DNA of 64,000 bases from Cypionkella aquatica. Lineage in GTDB: Bacteria > Pseudomonadota > Alphaproteobacteria > Rhodobacterales > Rhodobacteraceae. Position numbers and translations under genes: made by a program. The notes below the pieces were generated by a model. That model worked only from the letters and a program-made list of their open reading frames with translations, searched no databases and was not told the origin of the DNA. Below are positions 8,798 through 17,367 of this stretch, one piece after another (the first letter of the stretch is position 1; each line of letters starts with the position of its first letter). The stretch covers positions 620,001 to 684,000 of the forward strand of contig NZ_BSPP01000004.1 of NCBI RefSeq assembly GCF_030161095.1, given 5' to 3'.

Positions 8798-9550
8798 TCA
8801 GACAAGCGGGCGTCTTTCGATGTAATGGCCATAAAGCGTCGTCAAAATCGACAGGCCCACCATCATCACCGGCCAACCCGCGATCACCTGCCACAAAGTT
8901 GCCATCACGCCATAGCCGCCGAACACGAAAAAGCTGATCAGATTTACCACCACCAGCGCCAGCGTCATGATCACCGCCAATTGCACCAAAGACCGCCAGT
9001 CGCCCTCGGTCGCGCGCCACCCCGCCAGCAGATCGGGCTTCTGATCCAATGCGGTGCCCGGCAGTGCTGCCGCCAGCCGCAGCCCCAGAAAAACCATCGG
9101 CACCTGCACCATCCCCGCCATCAGCACGATGCCAACAAACACCCCGCCTGCCATCACCAAACGGCCAAACAGCAGGCCGACGATCATGCCAAGAATTGCG
9201 CCCAGCACCATCAGGACCAGCCCGATCAGCAGAGATTTGATAAAATACTGCCCCATCCGCTCACCCATGAACGGCGGCACAAAGCCTGCGGGCACCTCGC
9301 CCAGCAGCACATAGCGATGCCAAGCGACCGCAATCCAGATCCCGGTGATCAAAGAGATCACCAGCACCAGCACCGCGCCCAGCCCCAAGCCGCCGCTCAT
9401 CCCGCCCACGCCCACCGACGACAGCGCATAGCCCAGCGCGCCCGTCACCACGACCTGCACCAGATAAAGCACCCCCGAAACCTTCAGCGCAGGGCCAAGG
9501 TTATCCATCACCTGCCGCAGCGAATGTGAGAAAATCTGCACGCCCTTCAT
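8798..9550 (-). CDS. Polytopic membrane protein of unknown function
   Basis: About 250 residues, mostly hydrophobic and Gly/Val/Leu-rich, with roughly six membrane segments (for example around residues 28-50, 60-80, 110-135, 137-160, 200-220 and 225-245). I recognise no catalytic motif. The N-terminus (FSHSLRQVMDNLGPALKVSG) resembles uncharacterised membrane proteins of Rhodobacterales. I favour the ATG at 9550, preceded by GGAGACGAGA; an ATG four codons upstream (9562) is possible. It diverges from argG and follows ilvA's start by about 35 bp on the same strand. Confidence 0.8.
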   Translation of the reverse strand: MKGVQIFSHSLRQVMDNLGPALKVSGVLYLVQVVVTGALGYALSSVGVGGMSGGLGLGAVLVLVISLITGIWIAVAWHRYVLLGEVPAGFVPPFMGERMGQYFIKSLLIGLVLMVLGAILGMIVGLLFGRLVMAGGVFVGIVLMAGMVQVPMVFLGLRLAAALPGTALDQKPDLLAGWRATEGDWRSLVQLAVIMTLALVVVNLISFFVFGGYGVMATLWQVIAGWPVMMVGLSILTTLYGHYIERRPLV

Positions 9551-9677
9551 TCTCGTCTCCATATCCTAAAAAACAATCGCGCCATGTTGGACCGCAGCCG
9601 CCCCCTGTCAACCGCCCCGCTTGCCCTTGACCGCATTTCCCTTTAATCGCGGGCGAAACCCGCATCGGAGTTGCCCC

Positions 9678-10919
9678 ATGACCGCCAAGCTTGCCCCCAA
9701 GAAAGTCGTCCTCGCCTATTCCGGCGGTCTTGATACCTCGATCATCCTGAAATGGCTGCAAACCGAATATGGCTGCGAGGTGGTGACCTTCACCGCCGAT
9801 CTGGGGCAGGGCGAAGAACTGGCCCCGGCCAAGCAAAAAGCCTTGCTGATGGGGATCAAAGAAGAAAACATCCATATCGTCGATGTGCGCGAAGAATTTG
9901 TGCGCGACTTCGTGTTCCCGATGTTCCGCGCCAATGCTTTGTATGAGGGGTTGTATCTGCTGGGCACCTCGATCGCCCGCCCGCTGATCAGCCAGCATCT
10001 GGTGCGCATCGCGCAGGAAACCGGCGCTGATGCGGTGGCGCATGGTGCGACGGGCAAGGGCAACGACCAAGTGCGGTTTGAACTTTCCGCTGCGGCCCTT
10101 GATCCGGCCATCAAAGTCATCGCGCCGTGGCGTCTGTGGGATCTGACCAGCCGCACCAAGCTGTTGGAATTCGCCGAAGCCAACCAAATCCCGATTGCCA
10201 AAGACAAACGCGGCGAAGCGCCGTTCTCGGTCGATGCCAACCTGCTGCACACTTCGTCGGAAGGCAAAGTGCTGGAGAATCCGGCCGAAGAAGCCCCCGA
10301 ATTCGTCTATCAGCGCATCACCCCGGTCGAAAAGGCCCCGGATACCCCAGAGTATGTCGAAATCGGCTTTGAGCGTGGCGATGCCGTCTCGATCAACGGC
10401 GAGGCGCTTTCTCCTGCCACCATCCTTGCACGTCTGAACGATCTTGGCGGCAAACATGGCGTGGGCCTGCTCGATTTCGTCGAAAACCGCTTCGTTGGCA
10501 TGAAATCGCGCGGCCTCTATGAAACCCCCGGCGGCACCATCCTGCTGGAAGCGCATCGTGGCATCGAGCAGATCACCATCGACGCTGGTGCGGGCCACCT
10601 GAAAGACAGCATCATGCCTCGCTATGCCGAGCTGATCTATAACGGCTTCTGGTTCTCGCCCGAGCGTGAAGCGCTTCAGGCTTTGATCGACAAGACCCAA
10701 GAATATGTGACTGGCACCGTCCGGGTGAAACTCTATAAAGGCTCCGCCCGCACCGTGGCGCGCTGGTCCGACTACAGCCTGTATTCTGAAAAGCATGTGA
10801 CATTTGAAGAAGATGCCGGCGCTTACGACCAAAAAGACGCCGAGGGCTTCATCCGCCTCAACGCCCTGCGTCTGCGCCTGATCGCCGCCCGCAACGCCCG
10901 GGTTGCCGACAAAGGCTAA
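9678..10919 (+). CDS. argG: Argininosuccinate synthase
   Basis: A 413-aa cytoplasmic enzyme that joins citrulline and aspartate with ATP cleavage in arginine biosynthesis. The ATP pyrophosphatase P-loop [10 protein letters not shown] lies near the N-terminus, and [13 protein letters not shown] and SIARPLI are family-typical. The ATG at 9678 has CGGAG seven bases before it; an earlier in-frame start at 9621 is unlikely. Length is usual for the family. A strong hairpin terminator follows 18 bp after the stop, so the gene is probably a single transcription unit. Confidence 0.97.
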   Translation: MTAKLAPKKVVLAYSGGLDTSIILKWLQTEYGCEVVTFTADLGQGEELAPAKQKALLMGIKEENIHIVDVREEFVRDFVFPMFRANALYEGLYLLGTSIARPLISQHLVRIAQETGADAVAHGATGKGNDQVRFELSAAALDPAIKVIAPWRLWDLTSRTKLLEFAEANQIPIAKDKRGEAPFSVDANLLHTSSEGKVLENPAEEAPEFVYQRITPVEKAPDTPEYVEIGFERGDAVSINGEALSPATILARLNDLGGKHGVGLLDFVENRFVGMKSRGLYETPGGTILLEAHRGIEQITIDAGAGHLKDSIMPRYAELIYNGFWFSPEREALQALIDKTQEYVTGTVRVKLYKGSARTVARWSDYSLYSEKHVTFEEDAGAYDQKDAEGFIRLNALRLRLIAARNARVADKG

Positions 10920-10936
10920 AAGTTTACGCAGTTTGC

Positions 10937-10966
10937 AAGGCCGCACCCGCAAAGGTGCGGCCTTTT
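10937..10966 (+). terminator. Rho-independent terminator of argG
   Basis: A perfect 11-bp inverted repeat (10937-10947 with 10954-10964), loop CGCAAA, ending in a TTTT run. It lies 18 bp after the argG stop and 80 bp before the SCP2 gene. The G+C-rich stem followed by T residues is the classic intrinsic form. Confidence 0.88.
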
Positions 10967-11043
10967 GCATGGTGTGACGCCACGGCGCGGTTGTGCTGCC
11001 CCGCCATCCGGCTACCTTGTCTTGAGGCATCAGGAGAGCACCC

Positions 11044-11328
11044 TTGGCACTGCAAGACATCGCGGCGCGTCTGCGCAAAGAGTTGGAAACCAAGACCTTC
11101 TCGGGCAGTCTCAAGTTTGATTGCGGCGCGTCTGGCCTGATCGTCTTGGCCGACGGCACCGCCACGACCGAAGATCGTGACGCCGATTGCACCCTGCGCC
11201 TGACCGAGGATAACCTGAGCAATCTTTTGAAAGGCAAGCTGAACCCAATGACCGCTCTGGTCACCGGAAAGATCAAGCTGTCCGGCAACCCTGCGGTGGC
11301 AATGGGGCTGGCAAAACTGCTGGGTTAA
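11044..11328 (+). CDS. SCP2 sterol-binding domain protein
   Basis: A 94-aa single-domain protein. The pattern with a mid-protein ADGTATTEDRDADCTLRLT segment and KLNPMTALVTGKIKLSGN is the SCP2 (sterol carrier) domain, a hydrophobic-ligand pocket. In bacteria such proteins are thought to bind lipids or fatty acyl groups; the ligand here is unknown. Start is TTG at 11044 with CAGGAGAG eight bases before it. It precedes the photolyase by 46 bp on the same strand and may be co-transcribed. Confidence 0.85.
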   Translation: MALQDIAARLRKELETKTFSGSLKFDCGASGLIVLADGTATTEDRDADCTLRLTEDNLSNLLKGKLNPMTALVTGKIKLSGNPAVAMGLAKLLG

Positions 11329-11374
11329 GCGCAACGCCCCCTGACTTTTCAAAACAGCGCGCTATCTCCGCGCC

Positions 11375-12910
11375 ATGACAGACAAACCCCGCCTGATCTT
11401 GGTCTTGGGTGACCAGTTGACCGACACGCTTGCAGGCCTGCGCGCTGCTGATCCCGCCCGCGATATCATCGTGATGGCCGAGGTGATGGCCGAATCCACC
11501 GCCGTTCCGCACCACCCGCAAAAAATAGCGCTGGTGCTGACCGCGATGCGCAAATTCGCGCGGCATCTGTCGCAACATGGCTACACCGTCGCCTATTCCC
11601 GGCTGGGCGATCCCGAAACCGGGCCATCGCTGCCCGCTGAAATCCTGCGCCGCGCGGCAGATTATGGCTCTGATCGGCTGTTTGTCACGACTCCGGGCGA
11701 TTGGCGCCTTTTGCAAGCACTGGAGGCCATCCCGCTCAATGTGAGCATGCTGCCCGACGACCGCTTCCTGTGCCCGCCCGAAGCGTTCACCGCTTGGGTT
11801 GCCGAGCGGAAACAGTTGCGCATGGAATGGTTTTACCGCGACATGCGCCGACGCACGGGCCTATTGATGGAAGGCGATCAGCCCATCGGCGGCCAGTGGA
11901 ATTTTGACCCCGAAAACCGCAAAGCCGCCAAACCAGACTTGCTGCGGCCAAAACCGCTGCGCTTTGCCCCCGATGCCGAAACAGAGGCCGTTCTAGGCCT
12001 TGTAGAGACGCATTTTTCAAAACATTTTGGCAAACTTCGCCCCTTCCACTGGCCCACGGACCGCGATCAGGCTTTGCAAGCATTGGATCATTTCATCACT
12101 CATAGCCTGCCCCGCTTTGGCGATGAACAAGACGCGATGCTGACCGATGATCCCTTCCTCAGCCATTCGCTGCTGTCGCCCTGTATCAACCTTGGCCTTC
12201 TTTCGCCGCTTGAGGTTTGCAAGCGGGCCGAGGCTGAATATCACGCAGGCCGCGCGCCGCTGAACGCGGTTGAAGGATTCATCCGGCAGATCATCGGTTG
12301 GCGCGAATATGTGCGGGGCATCTGGGCGCTGAATGGCCCGGATTATCCGACTTGGAACGCACTTGACCACACAGCGGCGTTGCCCGCCGTCTATTGGGGC
12401 GGCAAAACCAAAATGGCCTGCGTGAAGGCCGCCGTCGCGCAGACCCGTGATCTGGCCTATGCCCACCATATTCAGCGCCTGATGATCACCGGGAATTTCG
12501 CGCTTTTGGCCGGAATAGACCCTGCTTTTGTCCACGAATGGTATCTCGCGGTCTATATCGACGCATTTGAGTGGGTAGAGGCTCCGAACACGTTGGGGAT
12601 GAGTCAATTTAGCTGCGGCGGCCAGCTGGGCTCAAAACCCTATGTCTCCTCCGGGGCCTATATTGACCGGATGTCCGACTATTGCGGTAACTGCGTCTAT
12701 AAGGTGAAAGACCGCACGGGCCCCGATGCTTGCCCGTTCAACCTGCTGTATTGGCAGTTTCTGGATCGGCACCGCGACCGCTTTGCGAAAAACCCGCGCA
12801 TGGCGCAGATGTATCGCACCTGGGATAAAATGGCCGAAAGCCACCGCGACACCGTTCTGCGTGAGGCGGATCAGCTGCTGTCAGCCCTGCACAGCGGCGC
12901 GCCGATCTAA
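11375..12910 (+). CDS. FeS-cluster bacterial cryptochrome / (6-4) photolyase-type protein
   Basis: A 511-aa flavoprotein of the photolyase-cryptochrome superfamily, FeS-BCP branch (Agrobacterium PhrB, Rhodobacter CryB). The N-terminal Rossmann-like antenna domain begins LILVLGDQLTD. The C-terminal FAD-binding helical domain contains GFIRQIIGWREYVRG and the late Cys pairs CGNC and DACPF that in this branch bind a [4Fe-4S] cluster. PhrB repairs (6-4) photoproducts in light; CryB has mainly regulatory effects on pigment genes. Sequence alone does not decide which applies. Its stop overlaps the convergent sulfotransferase-like gene by 4 bp. Confidence 0.9.
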   Translation: MTDKPRLILVLGDQLTDTLAGLRAADPARDIIVMAEVMAESTAVPHHPQKIALVLTAMRKFARHLSQHGYTVAYSRLGDPETGPSLPAEILRRAADYGSDRLFVTTPGDWRLLQALEAIPLNVSMLPDDRFLCPPEAFTAWVAERKQLRMEWFYRDMRRRTGLLMEGDQPIGGQWNFDPENRKAAKPDLLRPKPLRFAPDAETEAVLGLVETHFSKHFGKLRPFHWPTDRDQALQALDHFITHSLPRFGDEQDAMLTDDPFLSHSLLSPCINLGLLSPLEVCKRAEAEYHAGRAPLNAVEGFIRQIIGWREYVRGIWALNGPDYPTWNALDHTAALPAVYWGGKTKMACVKAAVAQTRDLAYAHHIQRLMITGNFALLAGIDPAFVHEWYLAVYIDAFEWVEAPNTLGMSQFSCGGQLGSKPYVSSGAYIDRMSDYCGNCVYKVKDRTGPDACPFNLLYWQFLDRHRDRFAKNPRMAQMYRTWDKMAESHRDTVLREADQLLSALHSGAPI

Positions 12911-13638
12911 AGTTTGAACGCTGCCAACCGCTCGTAATACGGCAAAGCCTGCAGCGCCAACTCGGCGTAGACCCCGCCCAGTTTTGGCAGCGGACCCTCC
13001 ACCCCATCGAACCCCGTGCTGCGATGCACCGCCGCATACCAATGCGGAGCCCAGACTCCATCGGCCTCATTTCCACCTGCAGGCCAATGTAGCATCTTGC
13101 GGGTAAACGGCACCTCAATAGCCGCGCAGAGCTTGCGCAACATCTCCTCGGGTGCGGCGCGAATGTCATCGCTGTCGATCACCACCGGTGGTTTGCCAGA
13201 CCAGCCCGCCACCTCGTCAAACAGCTGTGATTGCTGCACAAATCCCACATCGTCCAGCGTGGTGCCTTCGCGTTTCTTCGCATAGCTGGCGATCACCCGC
13301 GCCGGATGCCGGATCAGGAACACATTGGTGCAAGACCGCATCCAGCGCCGATCAAAGCCCTCGATCATGTGCAGGGTCATGTGCTTTTGGTAAAACACCG
13401 CATTGCCCCCCGGCACCGGGCCCTTGCAGATTGATGCCACCACATCCGGGTCAGGCTCGTGCGCGGCGATGATCTCGTCGCGCATCGGATGATCCATCCC
13501 GGTGTACTCCAGATAGGCCGAATAAAACGGCTCATCCCACACGGTGCAATCACCCCGCGCCGCAAAGCTATACATCATGGCGGTGGACAAATTGCGCGGC
13601 CCTGACCACATCGCAATGCGCTTGGCAGTCGCACTCAT
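12907..13638 (-). CDS. Sulfotransferase-family P-loop protein
   Basis: A 243-aa protein with a sulfotransferase-like P-loop (WSGPRNLSTAMMYSF, residues about 11-25) and the second motif FLIRHPARVIASYAK, which in PAPS-dependent sulfotransferases binds the 3'-phosphate. It is shorter than many family members. It is translationally coupled (4-bp overlap at 13635-13638) to an upstream class IV aminotransferase. I recall plant proteins in which a similar P-loop domain is fused to a branched-chain-aminotransferase-like domain, which would strengthen a functional link. The substrate is unknown. Confidence 0.82.
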   Translation of the reverse strand: MSATAKRIAMWSGPRNLSTAMMYSFAARGDCTVWDEPFYSAYLEYTGMDHPMRDEIIAAHEPDPDVVASICKGPVPGGNAVFYQKHMTLHMIEGFDRRWMRSCTNVFLIRHPARVIASYAKKREGTTLDDVGFVQQSQLFDEVAGWSGKPPVVIDSDDIRAAPEEMLRKLCAAIEVPFTRKMLHWPAGGNEADGVWAPHWYAAVHRSTGFDGVEGPLPKLGGVYAELALQALPYYERLAAFKL

Positions 13639-14534
13639 GCCCCCACCAGCGTCTTATACAACCCCCTGATGCGTTCGGTCATCGGCCCCAATTGCCCGGT
13701 GCCAATCACCCGCCCGTCCAATGTCCCCACCGGAGTCTGCGCCCCAAACGTCCCCGTCAGAAAGGCTTCATCCGCTGAATACGTCTCTACAAGGCTAAAA
13801 TTGCGTTCAAACACCGGAATGTCATTGGCGCGGCACAGATCAATCACCTTCTGCCGGGTGATCCCGTTCATGCAATAATCCCCGGTCGAGGTCCAAACTG
13901 CCCCCTTCCGCACGATGAAGAAATTGCACGCATTTGTGGTGTTCACAAAGCCATGCACATCCAACATCAACGCCTCATCCGCGCCAGCCTTCTCGGCAGC
14001 AATGCAGGCCAGAATACAGTTCAACTTGGAATGGCTGTTCAGCTTCGGGTCCTGCGTCATCGGCAAGCCACGCATATGCGGCACCGTCGCCAGCCGGATC
14101 GGTCTCGGTAGCTTCTGCCGCGAATGTTCCATGATGATCACCATCGTCGGCCCACGTTGGCTCAGCTTTGGATGCTGAAACGGCCGCGTCTTCACCCCCC
14201 GCGTCACCATCAGCCGTGCATGCGCATCCGTCACCATGCCATTGGCCTTTTGTGTCTCTAACACGGCCGAAATCACCTGTTCCTGGGTCAACCCAATAGC
14301 CAGATCAATCGCTTTGGCTGCCTCGAACAACCGTGCGATATGCTCGTCCAGAAAGGTCCAGCGGCCATTATACAGCCGGATCCCCTCCCAAACGCCATCG
14401 CCCAACATGAAGCCTGAATCGTAAACCGAGACCATGGCTTGTGCTTTCGGCACAACCTTCCCGTTCACATAAATCAGAATATCTTCATTGCGCGCATCTT
14501 CTTCGGCCTGATGCGTCGATACGTTGTCGGTCAT
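13635..14534 (-). CDS. Class IV PLP aminotransferase (branched-chain/D-amino-acid type)
   Basis: A 299-aa fold-type IV PLP enzyme. Visible marks are YVNGKVVPKAQAMVSVYDSGF near the start of the fold, the likely Schiff-base lysine in SHSKLNC, and a cofactor-binding segment with EALMLD then GFVNTTNACNFFIV. Start at 14534 has AGGAGACTTGCC upstream. The family includes branched-chain amino acid and D-alanine aminotransferases and aminodeoxychorismate lyase; coupling to a sulfotransferase-like gene argues for a dedicated, non-housekeeping substrate. It lies upstream of, and overlaps by 4 bp, the sulfotransferase-like gene. Confidence 0.88.
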   Translation of the reverse strand: MTDNVSTHQAEEDARNEDILIYVNGKVVPKAQAMVSVYDSGFMLGDGVWEGIRLYNGRWTFLDEHIARLFEAAKAIDLAIGLTQEQVISAVLETQKANGMVTDAHARLMVTRGVKTRPFQHPKLSQRGPTMVIIMEHSRQKLPRPIRLATVPHMRGLPMTQDPKLNSHSKLNCILACIAAEKAGADEALMLDVHGFVNTTNACNFFIVRKGAVWTSTGDYCMNGITRQKVIDLCRANDIPVFERNFSLVETYSADEAFLTGTFGAQTPVGTLDGRVIGTGQLGPMTERIRGLYKTLVGA

Positions 14535-14621
14535 GGCAAGTCTCCTGTTTGATGCCACGCTATTGCGCGCGGCAGCAAAGGCCAAGACCCGAAAACCCGC
14601 TAAAAATTATCTAAAATTTGC

Positions 14622-14672
14622 TTTCATCTGTTCATAAATATCCCACGGGGTGCAGGGGTGTGAAACCCCTGC
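14622..14672. repeat. AAATATCCC-type intergenic element with hairpin
   Basis: The gap between the aminotransferase and pyrF contains ATAAATATCCCACGGGG followed by a perfect 8-bp inverted repeat (14652-14659 with 14665-14672, loop GTGAA). A related AAATATCCCCGCCGGAGG word occurs near 17,255. I recall similar words between genes in other Rhodobacteraceae. It lacks a T run, so terminator function is uncertain. Confidence 0.5.
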
Positions 14673-14719
14673 TTATGCCACCAGCACCGCAGCAGAAATA
14701 GTCTCTAACACGGCCTAAT

Positions 14720-15451
14720 TCAGCGATTGGGCAGCGATGCCTGCGGGGATCGCATCTCTGCCACAAGCGCACGCGCCGCAGCCAAAGGGTCGGCCGCTTG
14801 CCACACCGGACGCCCAACGACGATATGATCCACGCCATCGGCAATCGCCTGCGCTGGCGTCGCCACCCGCTTTTGATCGCCCAATTCGGCACCGGCAGGC
14901 CGCACTCCCGGCGTCACGATCAGCTTGCCCACCGCCTGCGGCAAGGCCCGGATCAACGCGGCCTCTTGCGGTGACGCGATCACCCCATCCGCCCCCGCTT
15001 CCAGCGCCCGCGCCGCGCGTTCAATCGTGATCTCTCGGATATCCCCCGGCTTGATCAGGTTCGCATCCAGATCGGCCCGATCCAGCGAAGTCAGCACCGT
15101 CACCGCCAAAATCTTCAGCCCGGTCCCGGCCCGTCCCTCCGCTGCCGCCCGCACCACCTGCGGATCGCCATGCACGGTCAGAAAATCCAGATCATATTGG
15201 GCAATCCCGCGCACCGCCGCCTCGACCGTGGCACCAATGTCGAACAGCTTCATGTCCAGAAAAATCCGCTTGCCCTGTTCCTGCTTCAGCTCATTGGCCA
15301 AAGCAAAACCGCCGCCCGTCAGCATCCCCAGCCCGATTTTGTAGAACGAGACCGCATCGCCCAGCCGCGCCGCCAAATCGAGCCCTTGCACAATATTTGG
15401 CACATCGAGTGCTACAATTAAACGATCGTCAGACAAACGGGCATCCGGCAT
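14720..15451 (-). CDS. pyrF: Orotidine 5'-phosphate decarboxylase
   Basis: A 243-aa TIM-barrel enzyme making UMP from OMP, the last step of pyrimidine synthesis. Catalytic signature: LIVALDVPN near the N-terminus, then FLDMKLFDIG with the Lys/Asp catalytic network, and TPGVRPAG plus VGRPVWQA for phosphate binding. ATG at 15451 has AAGGAGATCGCA just before it. It diverges from the ROK kinase gene with 64 bp between starts. Confidence 0.96.
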   Translation of the reverse strand: MPDARLSDDRLIVALDVPNIVQGLDLAARLGDAVSFYKIGLGMLTGGGFALANELKQEQGKRIFLDMKLFDIGATVEAAVRGIAQYDLDFLTVHGDPQVVRAAAEGRAGTGLKILAVTVLTSLDRADLDANLIKPGDIREITIERAARALEAGADGVIASPQEAALIRALPQAVGKLIVTPGVRPAGAELGDQKRVATPAQAIADGVDHIVVGRPVWQAADPLAAARALVAEMRSPQASLPNR

Positions 15452-15515
15452 TGCGATCTCCTTCGATTTCGGGCGTCATGCGGTCAACAGATCGGCCTGT
15501 CAAGGAGCCTCGCCA

Positions 15516-16373
15516 TTGATCCTCGCGTTCGACATCGGCGGCAGCCGCATAAAAGCCGCCCGCAGCCACAACGGTCAGCTGACGCCCTTGGGCGAAACCG
15601 CGACGCCTGCCGATGATTTTGCCGCCTTCGCCGCGGCACTCGCCGGCTTTCACAGCACCGAAACCGCTGTGGCCATTTCAATCACCGGCGTGGTCGATCC
15701 CACCAGTGGTCGCATCAAGGTCGCCAATATCCCCTGCCTTGATACCCGCAACGTCAGCGCCGATCTGCAGGCCGCACTTGGCCTGCCCGTGCTGATCCTG
15801 AATGATGCCGATTGCTTCGCGATGGCCGAGGCCACTTCGGGCGCCGGGCGCAATCGTCGCAACGTGTTCGGGGTGATCCTCGGCACCGGGGTTGGCGGTG
15901 GCCTGATCCTGAACGGCCAGATTGTCACCGGCCCCGGTGGCTATGCGGGTGAATGGGGGCATGGCCCGGTTGTTGAAAATCCAGCTTTGCCCTGTGGATG
16001 TGGTCAAATCGGTTGTTTAGACACGGTTGGCGGTGCCCGCGGCATAGAACGCTTGCACCTGCATTTCACTGGGCAGACCGCCAGCGCTCAGGCCATTATT
16101 GCCGCGTGGCGGGCGGGTGATCAAAGCACCATGCCGCGCTGGCTGGATCTGGTCAGCGGTCAGTTGGCGATGGTGGTCAACCTGATCGGGGCCGAGATTG
16201 TCCCCGTAGGCGGCGGCCTTGCCAATGATACCGTCCTGATTGCCTGCCTAGATCAAGCCGTGCGCGCCCGTATCCTGCGCCAGACCCACGCGGCCTTGGT
16301 CGTCCCCGCCACCGTATCCGCCGACGCGGGCCTGGCCGGGGCCGCTGCCGCAGGGGAGGCCCGCTTTGGCTAA
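15516..16373 (+). CDS. ROK-family sugar kinase
   Basis: A 285-aa ROK protein. ATP phosphate-binding loop LAFDIGGSRIKAA at the N-terminus, catalytic Asp in LNDADCFA, GTGVGGGLILNG, and a zinc site formed by the GHGPV His with CGCGQIGC. Such kinases phosphorylate glucose, N-acetylglucosamine or N-acetylmannosamine. No DNA-binding domain is present, so this is an enzyme, not a ROK repressor. TTG start at 15516 with AAGGAG eight to nine bases before. It overlaps cutC by 8 bp, so the two are co-translated. Confidence 0.88.
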   Translation: MILAFDIGGSRIKAARSHNGQLTPLGETATPADDFAAFAAALAGFHSTETAVAISITGVVDPTSGRIKVANIPCLDTRNVSADLQAALGLPVLILNDADCFAMAEATSGAGRNRRNVFGVILGTGVGGGLILNGQIVTGPGGYAGEWGHGPVVENPALPCGCGQIGCLDTVGGARGIERLHLHFTGQTASAQAIIAAWRAGDQSTMPRWLDLVSGQLAMVVNLIGAEIVPVGGGLANDTVLIACLDQAVRARILRQTHAALVVPATVSADAGLAGAAAAGEARFG

Positions 16374-17082
16374 CATCATCCTTGAAGTCTGCGTTGATGA
16401 TCCCGCTGGCCTGACTGAGGCTATCGCAGGCGGTGCCGACAGGGTCGAGCTATGCGCGGCGCTTGCCCTCGGCGGGCTGACGCCCTCGCAGGGGTTGATG
16501 GAACTGGCCGCACAGGCAACCACGCCCTGCTATCCGATCATCCGCCCGCGCTCGGGCGATTTCAGCTATACCGTGGCCGAGGTTGCGGTGATGCGCGCCG
16601 ATATCCGCGCCGCCCGCGCCTTGGGTCTGAAAGGTGTTGTGCTTGGCGCAAGCCATCCAGATGGCCGCCTGAATGAAACCGTGCTGCGGGTGCTGCTGGA
16701 CGAAGCCGCTGGCCTTGATGTCACCTTGCACCGCTGCATCGACCTTACCCCCAACAAGCTGCAGGCCGTGGCCACCGCCCGGAGCCTTGGCTTTCGCCGT
16801 ATCCTCAGTTCGGGCGGTGCGCTGACCGCTGCCGATGGGGCCGAGACGCTGGCCGCTATGATGCAGGCCGCAGGCGACGGCGTGATCATCATGCCCGGCT
16901 CGGGGGTTTCTTTGGAAACACTGCCAAAGCTGTCGCATCTGGGCCTGCGCGAAATCCACGCCTCTTGCGCCAGTGCGCTGCCCAGTGGTGGCCCTGCGCG
17001 CGAATTCGGGTTTCAATCGGGCACCGAAAAACGCACAGATCGGGTCAAAGTCGCCGCCCTGAAAGCCGCTCTTTCAGGATAA
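16366..17082 (+). CDS. cutC: CutC family protein
   Basis: A 238-aa TIM-barrel protein of the CutC family: ILEVCVDDPAGLTEAIAGGADRVELCAAL at the N-terminus (shown here as the family motif region, residues 4-32), then IRPRSGDFSY, HRCIDLT and ILSSGGA. CutC was named for copper tolerance in E. coli, but a direct copper role is doubtful and its enzymatic activity is not settled. TTG start at 16366 lies within the ROK kinase gene and is preceded by GGGGAGG. The overlap with a sugar kinase suggests a role in sugar-derivative metabolism rather than metal handling. Confidence 0.88.
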   Translation: MANIILEVCVDDPAGLTEAIAGGADRVELCAALALGGLTPSQGLMELAAQATTPCYPIIRPRSGDFSYTVAEVAVMRADIRAARALGLKGVVLGASHPDGRLNETVLRVLLDEAAGLDVTLHRCIDLTPNKLQAVATARSLGFRRILSSGGALTAADGAETLAAMMQAAGDGVIIMPGSGVSLETLPKLSHLGLREIHASCASALPSGGPAREFGFQSGTEKRTDRVKVAALKAALSG

Positions 17083-17367
17083 ACCTGACCCAAATCGCAG
17101 CAGATCACCCGGAAGTGTTTCGCCCCGCGCAGACGCGCCCGTCGCTGCAAACCCTTAACAAAACCTTAAACCCGCACCTCTAACCTATTGATAAAAAACA
17201 CATAAGAAAGGTCCCGAGTTGGGACCAAGCAAAACCCTCATATCACACTGGCCCAAATATCCCCGCCGGAGGCTCACAGCGCCCCTAAACGGCCCACCCT
17301 TCACAACCGCGTGCCACCCTGCAACCGGCCTCTTGCACCCAACCCCGGCTTGGAGGATTGTCCCGCG
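17083..17367. other. Intergenic region with hairpin and AAATATCCC word
   Basis: A 285-bp gap with no credible gene. It contains an AT-rich stretch (about 17,150-17,210), a perfect 6-bp inverted repeat GGTCCC/GGGACC (17210-17215 with 17221-17226, loop GAGTT), and AAATATCCCCGCCGGAGG near 17,255, related to the element near 14,630. The hairpin could end the ROK-cutC transcript although no T run follows on the plus strand. The region should also carry the promoter of the exporter gene. Confidence 0.5.

Noticed and set aside
8324-9529. 401-codon plus-strand frame opposite ilvA and the membrane protein
   Set aside because: Extremely His/Gln/Arg-rich translation, mirror image of hydrophobic codons on the other strand; not a real protein.
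9621-9647. argG promoter from TTGCCC/TTGACC and TTTAAT
   Set aside because: Spacings of 9 or 15 bases do not suit a normal promoter.
9501-11288. Long open frame (595 codons) on the minus strand across argG
   Set aside because: It lies opposite the clear argG gene; the predicted protein has no family look and is typical of high-GC antisense frames.
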